DNA from: a virus
Length of the DNA: 20,915 nucleotides
IMG/VR virus record: IMGVR_UViG_3300009184_000268
Coordinates: 1-20,915 of that record
Strand: one strand, 5' to 3'
Shown: positions 1 to 8,700 of the stretch, piece after piece
Layout: the number at the start of each line of letters is the position of its first letter
Numbering within the stretch: the first letter of the stretch is position 1
The notes under the pieces: model-generated
Databases searched by the model: none
What the model was told of the DNA's origin: nothing
Seen by the model: only the letters and a program-made list of their open reading frames with translations
Made by a program: the position numbers and the translations under genes

Positions 1-38
1 ACTTCAGCGTTTTCCAACACTTCGGGGTTATCGCTCAT
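1..38 (-). CDS. Start of an unidentified gene, cut by window edge
   Basis: An ATG at 38-36 on the minus strand opens a frame that runs off the left edge after 12 codons (MSDNPEVLENAE). A purine-rich stretch with AAGGAAG lies just upstream and is a plausible ribosome binding site. The start overlaps the last codons of the preceding gene by 11 nt, as is usual in this operon. Its position after portal and two small genes suggests a virion-assembly gene such as a scaffold or coat protein, but 12 residues cannot show this. Confidence 0.5.
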   Translation of the reverse strand, partial: MSDNPEVLENAE

Positions 39-219
39 CTTCTTCATCTTCCTTTAACATTTTGTTAATGAGATCGAGGGTTTCCTGCAATCCCAAGTTT
101 GTGCCGACCGTGCGTTGGTACGTCTCCCATGACGCGACATTTCCAGCCGCTAAGGAAGAAGCTATATTAGCTTGACGCGCCTTAATTGCGCCGATCAGAT
201 CACCCAAATTGAATATCAT
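28..219 (-). CDS. Small phage protein downstream of portal, unknown function
   Basis: A 63-residue acidic-tailed protein. It is mostly predicted helix: an N-terminal stretch with hydrophobic spacing (MIFNLGDLIGAIKARQANIA), a middle rich in small residues, and an EDEEDER end. Its ATG shares one base with the stop of the upstream 51-residue gene (TAATG), so translation is probably coupled, and its end overlaps the next start. It has no signal peptide or membrane segment. Position in the head-gene block suggests a role in morphogenesis, but I do not recognise a family. Confidence 0.75.
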   Translation of the reverse strand: MIFNLGDLIGAIKARQANIASSLAAGNVASWETYQRTVGTNLGLQETLDLINKMLKEDEEDER

Positions 220-374
220 TATTTCTTCTTAGCTTGCGATAGTGCGCCTCCTTGTTTTTTGGCTGGCGCTGTGTTGCCAGAGGGCTTCAAAGACGTGCCA
301 TCAAGCTTCTCGCCGGCGGCAATACGCTTGTGCATGGGCACGGCTTCGTTGTGGTAAGGGTTAGATGTAGCCAT
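219..374 (-). CDS. Very small basic protein between portal and the 63-residue gene
   Basis: The frame from ATG 374-372 to TAA 221-219 encodes 51 residues, starting MATSNPYHNEAVPMHKR and ending in a lysine-rich tail (QGGALSQAKKK). It starts inside the end of the portal gene (14-nt overlap), with AGGAG about 6 nt upstream, and its stop shares a base with the next ATG. These two junctions are the main evidence that it is real. The GGAL near the C-terminus resembles the GG[AV]V linkers of the two giant proteins upstream. Function unknown. Confidence 0.7.
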   Translation of the reverse strand: MATSNPYHNEAVPMHKRIAAGEKLDGTSLKPSGNTAPAKKQGGALSQAKKK

Positions 375-2919
375 TTCGATCTCCTAGGGTTTGTTGTGCT
401 TCTTTTTGAAGCTCCAGTGCAGTTTGAGCCTGCTCGTTTTGCAATTTAGCCGCATCTCGCGTCAGTTTTGCAGATTCAATACGTTCTTTGGTCAGGTTGT
501 CAGCAGAATTGGTCGACATCTTGACGCTATCTGACTGTTGTTGCTTAGCCATCTCCATTTGCATCCGTGCGGCGTCCGCTTGACCCTCTTGCATGAGGCG
601 TTTGTCTGCCAATTGAAGGTCGGCTTGGTCTTTTGCGGCACGGCGCTGGGTCTCTGCCATGCTTGTCTGCATAAGAACCTGCGCTTCGGGTGGCAAAGGC
701 GGTTGTTGCTTGCCCTGTTGCATCATTTGCATCATCTGTTGGATGACAGGCATGACGCCCTTGAACGCTTTCTCGCTGTCCATAGCAACGTGCTGAGATG
801 CCAATGCGTATATCTTGTCAATCTCGGCTGTGAACTTGGGATTAGCGTAGTCAGCTTGTTGTTTGCCAGTGGACTTGGTCACATAACCGTTCATGCGCTT
901 CAAGTACCACAGGGTGATGTGCTGTTTGACGTGCTCCATCATCTGTGGGATGAAGGCTGGCGCGATCATAGGGTTTGCACCAAAAGCTGGATCCTTGGCA
1001 AAGTCCAAGTGACCCTGAATATGAGACAAGTGGTCTTGATCAATGAAGGCAAAACCCATTTGTCCAAGAGCCATAGCGACGTTCTCGTCTGCGACTGGGC
1101 GCTCTTCGGGGTTGGGGACGTCTCTCATGATCTCATTGACGCCGGGCACCTTGATCTGCTTTAAGAACCGCTCCACCACAACTTTGCGATTGAACAGATC
1201 TGGGTTCTTTTCCATCAAAGCCATCACCGCTTGGCTCTGCGCCATACGCTGGGTCTCAGAGAAGATGTGCGGATCAGATACTGGGATCACGTCTGTGTTA
1301 GATGCGAAGTCTTCTTTGCTAATCTCAAGGTCAGCGACCACTTCACCCTTGCGTTGCTCGTCTATGTACCAACGATTCAGACGTCCAAGGATCTTCAAAA
1401 CGCGACCTTGTGACTCGTGCAGGCGTGCGTGAATAGCGGAAAACACCGCGGCGCCCTGCTCGATCAGAGCTTGAGTGGTTCCAACTGGGGTGTTGGAGTT
1501 TACGTCAGCAATCTTTTCCTCAGCGGTGGTCACGACACCCTTAGCCGCACTGTCTAACCAGCCCAAAAGCGAGAATAGGACGGGTGAGGGTGGGTTAAAA
1601 GGCATAGGCATGGCAATCTTGCGGATGTCGTCCACACCGGGCATTCCCTCAATCTCACAAACCTGCGTCACATCTACCTGTTGGGACTGACCCGAGATCT
1701 TCGCTCCCTTGAGCTTAAGCATGGTTGCCGCGTTGTTGATATGGGCAGAGTCCAGCAAAGCGCGCAGAGAGCCTGTAAGAGCCGCTGACAGCCCTCCAAT
1801 GAGCTGTGGCAGACCAATAGCGTACGCACCGCGCCATGGGATGAACTTAAACTCAACCAGCCAATCAAGCTTGGTCATGGTCTCATCGCCCTCTTCCCAG
1901 TTACGGTAAAGACCAACGCACTCATTCTCGTGCTCGTCAACCATCAGGATGTAGGGGGCTGACTCACCATCTGTCAGTGGGTCATCTTCCAGCTCGAGCC
2001 ATGTGTAGATGTGGTAGACCTTACGAAGTCCGTCTTCGTTGTCCTCAAACTTACGACCTTCAATCTTGTTGTTTGCCTTTTCAGAGTGGGTTTCCTCTGG
2101 TTCAGCAGACACGCGAATCAGGTCGATGTCGCGGTACGAGCCTGAGCGGATGCGGTTCTTGAACTCCCACTCGGTCAGGGTTTGCATCTCAGTGACGCGC
2201 TGAGCTGTATAAAAGTTAGCCGCGGCAAAGGGTAGCAGGATATTGTCGATGGGCATGAACTCAGCACAAGGACGCTTCTTTTTCTCGTCGTACCAAAGCT
2301 TCATGTACTGTGAGCCACCCAATGGGAGCTGAGTCAGAAGCTGTTCCTGCTCGTCTCGGAACTCTTCGATCTGCTCAGTCAACTGCCAGTTCATGAAGTC
2401 GCGCTTGCGCTCGGCTTTCTCAATCTTCTCCTCGTTAACCTTGCCCAAGATCTTTGTGCGGGTTGGGCCGTCAGGTGGGAACATTTCCTTGATAGCGCGA
2501 GAGGCGAAGTCTACGCAGGCTTCAGCCATGACAGGGTGAACAACCTTGCTGGCACCCATGAAGGTAGCACCGCCGGGGGCATCATTGCCCATGCCCGTAC
2601 GGCGCAAACCCTCTTCGTACTTCTTATCGCGCTCTTCACGAGACTTCTTGTCGTTCTCGACCAAGTCCATGTAGCGCAGAGCAATCTTGTTCAGGTCATA
2701 GGGGTCGAGCACGTCAGACAAGTTTTGATAGAAGTCCTCGTCCTCCATGGGCCCCTTGGTTGGCATACGCACAATGGCAGAACCGTCAGGTAGCTCCTCG
2801 ATCTCTTGGTCGTCATCAGGCATTTCAAACTCCATGCCTTCGTCAGCATTAACCTGCTGGTCTTTTAACCCATCGATAAAACGACCCGCATTAGCGTCTT
2901 GTGGGAATTGTGTCGCCAT
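361..2919 (-). CDS. Portal protein (P22/podovirus-like head-tail connector)
   Basis: An 852-residue protein. Portal proteins form the dodecameric ring at the capsid vertex through which TerL pumps DNA. The N-terminal 60 residues are acidic. The middle (about 90-600) has the alternating beta and helix pattern of large portal proteins, with a GLPQLIGGLSAALTGSLRALLDSAHI segment near 370 that fits the core helices. The last about 120 residues are Gln/Met/Ala-rich and strongly helical (repeated MQMMQQGK, MQMEMAKQQQ), as in the C-terminal barrel of P22-type portals. It lies downstream of terS, terL and the two giant genes. Only 3 nt separate it from the 934-residue gene, and AAGGAA lies at the proper distance from the ATG. 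The length is above typical siphovirus portals (400-550) and close to P22 gp1. The family call is from remembered resemblance. Confidence 0.85.
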   Translation of the reverse strand: MATQFPQDANAGRFIDGLKDQQVNADEGMEFEMPDDDQEIEELPDGSAIVRMPTKGPMEDEDFYQNLSDVLDPYDLNKIALRYMDLVENDKKSREERDKKYEEGLRRTGMGNDAPGGATFMGASKVVHPVMAEACVDFASRAIKEMFPPDGPTRTKILGKVNEEKIEKAERKRDFMNWQLTEQIEEFRDEQEQLLTQLPLGGSQYMKLWYDEKKKRPCAEFMPIDNILLPFAAANFYTAQRVTEMQTLTEWEFKNRIRSGSYRDIDLIRVSAEPEETHSEKANNKIEGRKFEDNEDGLRKVYHIYTWLELEDDPLTDGESAPYILMVDEHENECVGLYRNWEEGDETMTKLDWLVEFKFIPWRGAYAIGLPQLIGGLSAALTGSLRALLDSAHINNAATMLKLKGAKISGQSQQVDVTQVCEIEGMPGVDDIRKIAMPMPFNPPSPVLFSLLGWLDSAAKGVVTTAEEKIADVNSNTPVGTTQALIEQGAAVFSAIHARLHESQGRVLKILGRLNRWYIDEQRKGEVVADLEISKEDFASNTDVIPVSDPHIFSETQRMAQSQAVMALMEKNPDLFNRKVVVERFLKQIKVPGVNEIMRDVPNPEERPVADENVAMALGQMGFAFIDQDHLSHIQGHLDFAKDPAFGANPMIAPAFIPQMMEHVKQHITLWYLKRMNGYVTKSTGKQQADYANPKFTAEIDKIYALASQHVAMDSEKAFKGVMPVIQQMMQMMQQGKQQPPLPPEAQVLMQTSMAETQRRAAKDQADLQLADKRLMQEGQADAARMQMEMAKQQQSDSVKMSTNSADNLTKERIESAKLTRDAAKLQNEQAQTALELQKEAQQTLGDRNGYI

Positions 2920-2922
2920 AGC

Positions 2923-5727
2923 TTATTTCCTTTTGAGCTTCTTGTTGCTCAGTTCCATGAACATAGTATCGCGGTTATCAGTCATCTTAACTTTACCACT
3001 AACCGACTTTTTAACTTGAGGTTTAACTGCTCCACCTTTGGCGTAGATGTCAGGCAAAATAATTGATGATCTTTTTGCCTTCTTTTGCGTGAAGTTATCA
3101 AAATATTCTTCAGGAGTGACCATGTTGCCAGTCATCTCCAACTCTTGTTTGAGTGCGTCGATGTACTCTTCTTGTGATCTACGTGGGAATGGCTCACGCA
3201 ACTCAGCTCTTGGCATCAACTGTACAAGACCAGACTTCTCGCCTTTGTCCACCATGACGCGATTGCGGTGACGACCCTCGTGCCCAGATATAAAAGGCAT
3301 CAAAGGCAAGCCCTGTTCTTTTTTGTTGATTAAAAGAAAGGGTACATCATTGAAAGCGCCAACATTTGGCAAGTAGTCTTTCATGTAATCTGGATAAGCC
3401 AATCGCTCACCGCTGGTGGTGTAACGTGTTGAGTTCTCATCCATAAAGCGAGCATCAAGAGGTACTGCATACTTCTCAAAGTCGGCTGGGTTCATGCTCA
3501 TCAAGGCTCTAGCGTTGTCGCCAGTAAACGCTTCTTTAAGCGCTTTTTCCTTGTACAGCCTCTCAAGGTTAGGGATCTCATCAGCGGCACGTTCTAGTCG
3601 CCTTGAGCCGTAGTCACCCTTCTCCTGCTGAACAATCTTCCTAAGCTCAGTCAGTGCGCTAGGCTTCATAATCATTGGGGCTTTAGCCGCCATGCGCTTA
3701 ATCTCAGCCTCAATCTCAGCGTTGGTCAGGGAGTTAGGGGCAACGTCGGCAAGGTATCTGTTCTGATCCCTAGCAATCAAAGCTTTGACAGCCTCAGCTC
3801 TAGGCGCCATCTCTTCACGCATCTTAGCCAGCTTGGCAAGCTGTGCCTGCTTTACTGCTGACTTAACAACGCCACCAGTAGCTAAGCCAGTCTCTTCTTC
3901 AGGCTCAAGCATCTGAGAAGCCGCACCAGCGCCAGCAGTTGGGATGCCAACCTGTTGGTACAGGGGTAAGCCCTTCTGCTTAATGGAGTCACGCATAGGT
4001 TGCGTAATGGGAAAGTAGTGAACGTCTGACAGTTGTGTGTTGCCAAAGCCTTGTAGGATCTTGCCGTAGTCACTAGCCTGTTCTGCGTTCATGTCAGGCA
4101 AAGTATTAGGATTGAGATTGAACTTCTTCTCCATAGCTTCAGGCGTAGCCGCAACCTGACGCATTTGAACCTGAGCGCCGTAGTCTTTACCGTAGCTGTT
4201 CAGATAATCGGTCAGCATCTTGTCGTAGAAACCTTCCATGCCTTCCTTGCGGGGTAGGGACGTACCTTCTGCTTCTGTCTGCATACGATCCCAAATGCGG
4301 TTTGTAAGCTTATTGACCTGCTCTGGGTTGTTTTCACGATTCAGTACTGTGTTAACAATTCGGTGCAGGTCTTCTTTAGACTTGACTGGGTCACCGCTTC
4401 GCTCAAGCAGGATGCCGCGGTCACGAGCAATCTCTTCAAGGTCTCGACCTTCATGGCGTCCGCCAGTCTGCTCTTTGGCTCCAACGATCCAACCGTCATC
4501 GCTCTTCTTCCAATCAATGCGTTCACTACCATAGCGCTTAAAGTGCTCAGAACCGGGCGTGATTGCTATGCCGTCATAGCCCTTATCAGCCGCATAGTTC
4601 AGCAAGCGCTTCATTGCCAGCTCGTGCCAGTTCTTTTTGAATGGCGCGTCAGGAACAACGCCAGTCAACTTGCCTTCTTGGGCAATTGTTTCAGCATGAT
4701 GTTTTCCGTAACCAAGCGTATCTACAGAGCCATCCTGCCACTTCACCCCGTAGGTGTTGTCGCCAAGAGGTATAGCCTCGCCAGTCATACGCATTGGGTT
4801 TTCCTCAGATGCGTAACCTTTTTTTCGACCAGCTTGATGCCAATCAGACTGAATCTCTTCGACTTGCAAGACCTTTCTTGGCGGAACCTTGCGTTCACCC
4901 TGAGCCATAGTCACGTTGTTGCGAATGCTTTCAGGCAAAGTCTCAACATACGCCTGCAACTGTTCAGGGGTATCAAACATATCTGATCGTCTGCCAGACG
5001 TATTGTTGACAACGTAAAAGCCCTTCTGTGGGGGCTGGGCAATCAACCTATCCTGCACACGCATGTGAGCTAACACGTTGGGATCATCCCAATGACCAGA
5101 TGAGTAGTTGGATGCGGCTGTTTGCTTCTTTGCCTGAAGTTCTGCCATCTCTTTAATTTGCGCAGGGGTCAAGTCGCCACGTCGTTGTTCTGCCTCTAGC
5201 ATCAACAAACGATGAAAATCTTTTTCTGTATAGGACTGCGGTAACTTGAGCAGGATTTCGCGGTAGTTGCTACCACCTTTGCTTACGTAATCGGAATCGT
5301 TGTACTTTACGGCGTCAGCATCAATTTCATCATTCCATTGACGCATTACGTCTCTTGGAACTTCACTGTAACGATCATACCCATAGATTTCCATCTTATC
5401 GTCGATCAATGCTTTGCGAGCATCATCATCCAGATCTTCAAGCACACGCTCTTGAACCCTTGGTGGTGGGTTGTCAGCTAGGACTTGCTGAGCCTCTTCC
5501 TTAGTTATCTTGCCCTTGGCTTTAAATGCCTGCTCGAGCTTACGGTCGGCGATCTCCGCCTTCTTGACGCCGGGTTGCTTGAGCACTTCCGTCAAGAACT
5601 CTATGCCCGTACCCTTGGGGCGCTTTAAATTGGACAGCGCCTCATCCACAGCGGAGTAGAAGGGTGCGGCTTTCTTGACTGTCTCACCAGCCTTGCCAGC
5701 TTTAGTCAGTGCTCCTATGAGGCTCAT
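2923..5727 (-). CDS. Giant modular protein with EIQSDWHQ polyvalent-protein module
   Basis: A 934-residue protein. I recognise segments common in large polyvalent proteins of phages and conjugative elements. These are a GVKKAEI...KGKITKEE segment (about 50-85), then EIQSDWHQ at 291-298, VPDAPF at 358-363, a helix ending GYDGIAI (383-389), and HYFPITQPMRD (570-579). A glycine linker (TGGVVK, 617-622) separates this from a charged helical region (about 625-740) and a last module with SGHEGRHR (814-821). The C-terminus has KGGAV (897-901) and a basic tail with GKV...N-R-DTM-F-MEL. No catalytic function is established. I infer a virion protein, possibly delivered with the DNA. Its ATG overlaps the stop of the 1267-residue gene (ATGA). 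No signal peptide or membrane helix. Confidence 0.8.
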   Translation of the reverse strand: MSLIGALTKAGKAGETVKKAAPFYSAVDEALSNLKRPKGTGIEFLTEVLKQPGVKKAEIADRKLEQAFKAKGKITKEEAQQVLADNPPPRVQERVLEDLDDDARKALIDDKMEIYGYDRYSEVPRDVMRQWNDEIDADAVKYNDSDYVSKGGSNYREILLKLPQSYTEKDFHRLLMLEAEQRRGDLTPAQIKEMAELQAKKQTAASNYSSGHWDDPNVLAHMRVQDRLIAQPPQKGFYVVNNTSGRRSDMFDTPEQLQAYVETLPESIRNNVTMAQGERKVPPRKVLQVEEIQSDWHQAGRKKGYASEENPMRMTGEAIPLGDNTYGVKWQDGSVDTLGYGKHHAETIAQEGKLTGVVPDAPFKKNWHELAMKRLLNYAADKGYDGIAITPGSEHFKRYGSERIDWKKSDDGWIVGAKEQTGGRHEGRDLEEIARDRGILLERSGDPVKSKEDLHRIVNTVLNRENNPEQVNKLTNRIWDRMQTEAEGTSLPRKEGMEGFYDKMLTDYLNSYGKDYGAQVQMRQVAATPEAMEKKFNLNPNTLPDMNAEQASDYGKILQGFGNTQLSDVHYFPITQPMRDSIKQKGLPLYQQVGIPTAGAGAASQMLEPEEETGLATGGVVKSAVKQAQLAKLAKMREEMAPRAEAVKALIARDQNRYLADVAPNSLTNAEIEAEIKRMAAKAPMIMKPSALTELRKIVQQEKGDYGSRRLERAADEIPNLERLYKEKALKEAFTGDNARALMSMNPADFEKYAVPLDARFMDENSTRYTTSGERLAYPDYMKDYLPNVGAFNDVPFLLINKKEQGLPLMPFISGHEGRHRNRVMVDKGEKSGLVQLMPRAELREPFPRRSQEEYIDALKQELEMTGNMVTPEEYFDNFTQKKAKRSSIILPDIYAKGGAVKPQVKKSVSGKVKMTDNRDTMFMELSNKKLKRK

Positions 5728-8700
5728 AGTGGTCTCTCTTCAAGGATTAAGTCGTCGCCAGTTACTTCACCGCCTTCGGCTTTGTGGACAGCTCCACCCT
5801 TCTTCTGACCCGTGTACTTCTTGATCATCTCTTGGTACTGCTTGATCTCGTCAATCATTTGCTGGTCAATGACTTGGCGTGGGCCAATCATCTTCAAGGA
5901 GCCAAACTCATGAGGCGCTTGCTTGGGGTTCTCGCGGATGGCTTTGACGGTGTCAGGAAAAGACAACTCGTAGGGGATGGGGTACTTGGAGGAGCCCATA
6001 AACTCGCCCGGTATGTCATGCGAGTAAGTTGGGTGCTCAGACAATCCAAGCTGTGTCACCTCTGGGCGCATACGTCCAATAGACTTACCAGTTACGCCAG
6101 TCTCAAGGTCGCGCAAATCAGGCTCGGTGATAGCGTGGCGAACATCAATACCGCTTGGCAAACCATGCTTCTCGGTTACTGTTGGCATCTGCATCAAAGC
6201 GTTAAAGTGCTTGCGCAGTTCTGGGTCGATGGAAAAATGCAGGTAGGCTTCGCTTGGGTTCTCAATGCCGGGGAACGCTGGAAAAACCCTTTGGAAGCGC
6301 TCCTTGTTCTTGGTGTAGGGATAACCCTCGCGCACCAAGTTGTTAAAGCTCTCAATCTGACCCTTGCTCATCTTGGCTGGGTTGATGGCTGAAAGGTTAG
6401 CGTCAGCGTAGTGCTGGGCGTAATTGATGGACTCGGGGCCCATCATGATGTACTTGCCAAGCACAGGCATGTCGTACTGCTTACCAGCTTCACGAGCTAA
6501 GTTCTGCACACGGTTAGCGGCTCCTAAGCCTGAAGCCCAGAACTCTTCGTCACGACCTAAGCCGTAGAGGGGGCCGCCGTGCTGAGGCGATGGACTGTCC
6601 AATGGGACGCCATTTAATCCATGCAAGGTTTGACCAGAGATGGTGGGGTCACCTGCAATCCCGATCATGACCTGATCCTTAAGGTCTTCAACGTCAACCG
6701 TCTTAGGCAACGGACGTTCAGCGCCTGTTGGACGGATGTCGTGCACCATTTGCTTTTCTTTGGCAAACTGCTTCTGCGTCTTGCCAGCAACCGATTGAGT
6801 TCCAGCATCGCCACGGACAAACTCACCAAGCATCTGCGGAGCCATGCGTCTGGCAATAGCATCAATTTCAGCGGCAGTCTTTGGGACGGCTCTAACTAGC
6901 TTGGCAATAGCACCACCGCCAGCCATCTTCTGGTTGCCTAGCTCCATCATCATGGTGTCTGGGTTGTTGGAGATGGAGACCTTGCCACCACGCTTCATGC
7001 CCTTTGGTTTGTTTAGCTCGTTAAGCAATAGATCGTCGTACTCTTGTTTTGTTAGGTAAGGACTATCAATACCAGTCATATCCCAGCCAGCTTTCCTGAC
7101 GTCGTCAGCACGTATTAAATCTGTGTTGCTGAAGTCTCGGACGTCAGTCCAGTTGCCGCTTCTCACAAAGTCTTGCACATACGGGGTGTACTCAGCAATA
7201 GGCTTGACATTTCCTTTACCCTTGATCTGGCGAATCTCAGCAGGTAGTGGCCCCAAGATTTCATTAGCCGCCATCTGGAAGGCGTCCATTCTTTCAATGT
7301 TTGAATTGTTCTTGAAAAGATCTTGAGCGCGACTCAATATGGCTTGCTTTTGTTCTTCTGTTGGACGTGGGAATCCTTCGTCAAAGTTGCGATTGTATTC
7401 AAAAGTTTCTGGCAGTTCTTTGCTGGCGCCCTTGAAGCTATAGCCGATTGGGTGTGCACCACTGGCGACTTCAATGGTGGCGTGTGGTGCACCTCTTGAA
7501 TCAACCAACGAGTAAATCTTGGCTCTTCCGCTCTTGATAGCTTCCCATCCGCCTAAACCATAAGATGGGCTCCCTTCATCACCCGAGCCTTTCACCCACT
7601 CAGGGTGTTTTTTAGATGGTTCGTAGCCTTTGACGGAGTGACCCATGGCCTCAGACTCAGCGGCAAAGTTGCCGGGCTTGTTGAGCTGAACCCACTTGTA
7701 CCCATCTGGGTATTCTTTGTAGACAGGCAAGTCGGCACGAGCCGATGCACGATCGACATTCATCTTCTTAGCAAGATCCAAGTTGTACTCTTGCGTACGC
7801 TTTACGGCTTGCTCTACGCTCAGCTTGTTAAGTTGTTCAGGGCGCAGTCGTTCAGCGGCTAAGTCTTGACGCAACACATCCATGACGTGCTCAAAGCCCA
7901 AGTCACCCATGTAACCCGAGTACATCTTTGTCTCAGGGTCAAGCTTGGCAACAAAGGGATTGTCCATAGAAGCAAACTTGGGGAAACTACGGTCTTGATC
8001 TAACAGTCTCAAGTAGTTGCTGTCCACCTTTTGCAACTCGTCCAACATGCCAACAGCTTCGGCTTTTGTATTTCTTGGCATACTGGTCATCAGCGCCGCA
8101 ATATCTTTTTCTTGCAATCCCTTGCTTCTTAAAAGATCACCCCACTCTTTATTTAATTTTTGATAAACAACAAATTGTTCTTGAAGTGCTTGGTCAATCC
8201 TTGGTTGAAGATCCATTGCCCCTTGGATGTCGCCAGCCCTTGTGACCTTGACAGCCTCGTCAGCTTGGTGTTCCCACTTCCTTGATGGGTCAGTGGTTCC
8301 TAAGCCTTCTGCTGGGTAGCCAGCCTTCACGCGCTCTTCTTTGATGTAGGACTTAGGGTCAAGCGTAATGTTTTGCAACATCTCCGATGGAAGGTGCGAG
8401 ATGTTCTGCATTGCTATGTCGCGGTCGTCTCTTGCCTGCACAAACATGGTGTCCGCTTGGCGCTTCATGTTTGCCTGCTTGCGTGGGTCAAGCTCTGCCT
8501 CAGCGCGTTGTGCCATTTTTGTGGCTCGCTCTTGATCTTTGGCAAACTTAGACTCGATGTTGGCATAGTTCTTCTCGATCATGAGGCGAACAGGATCTTC
8601 AGGGGAAGCCAACTGTCCTTTGAAGTAACCCATCAATGCATTGTCAGCCCACTTATCGAGAGCCGCCTCGCCTTTGGCTAATTCAAGTTGGTACAGAACT

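Noticed and set aside
538-1164. Open frame of 208 codons on the plus strand opposite portal
   Set aside because: It is antisense to the well-supported portal gene, its protein is Leu/His/Cys-rich without domain features, and it has no neighbours on that strand.
4363-4986. Open frame of 207 codons on the plus strand opposite the 934-residue gene
   Set aside because: It is an antisense shadow of a coherent modular protein, with composition unlike real proteins here and no ribosome binding site context.
5784-6392. Open frame of 202 codons on the plus strand opposite the 1267-residue gene
   Set aside because: Another antisense shadow; the minus-strand protein carries recognisable motifs across this region.
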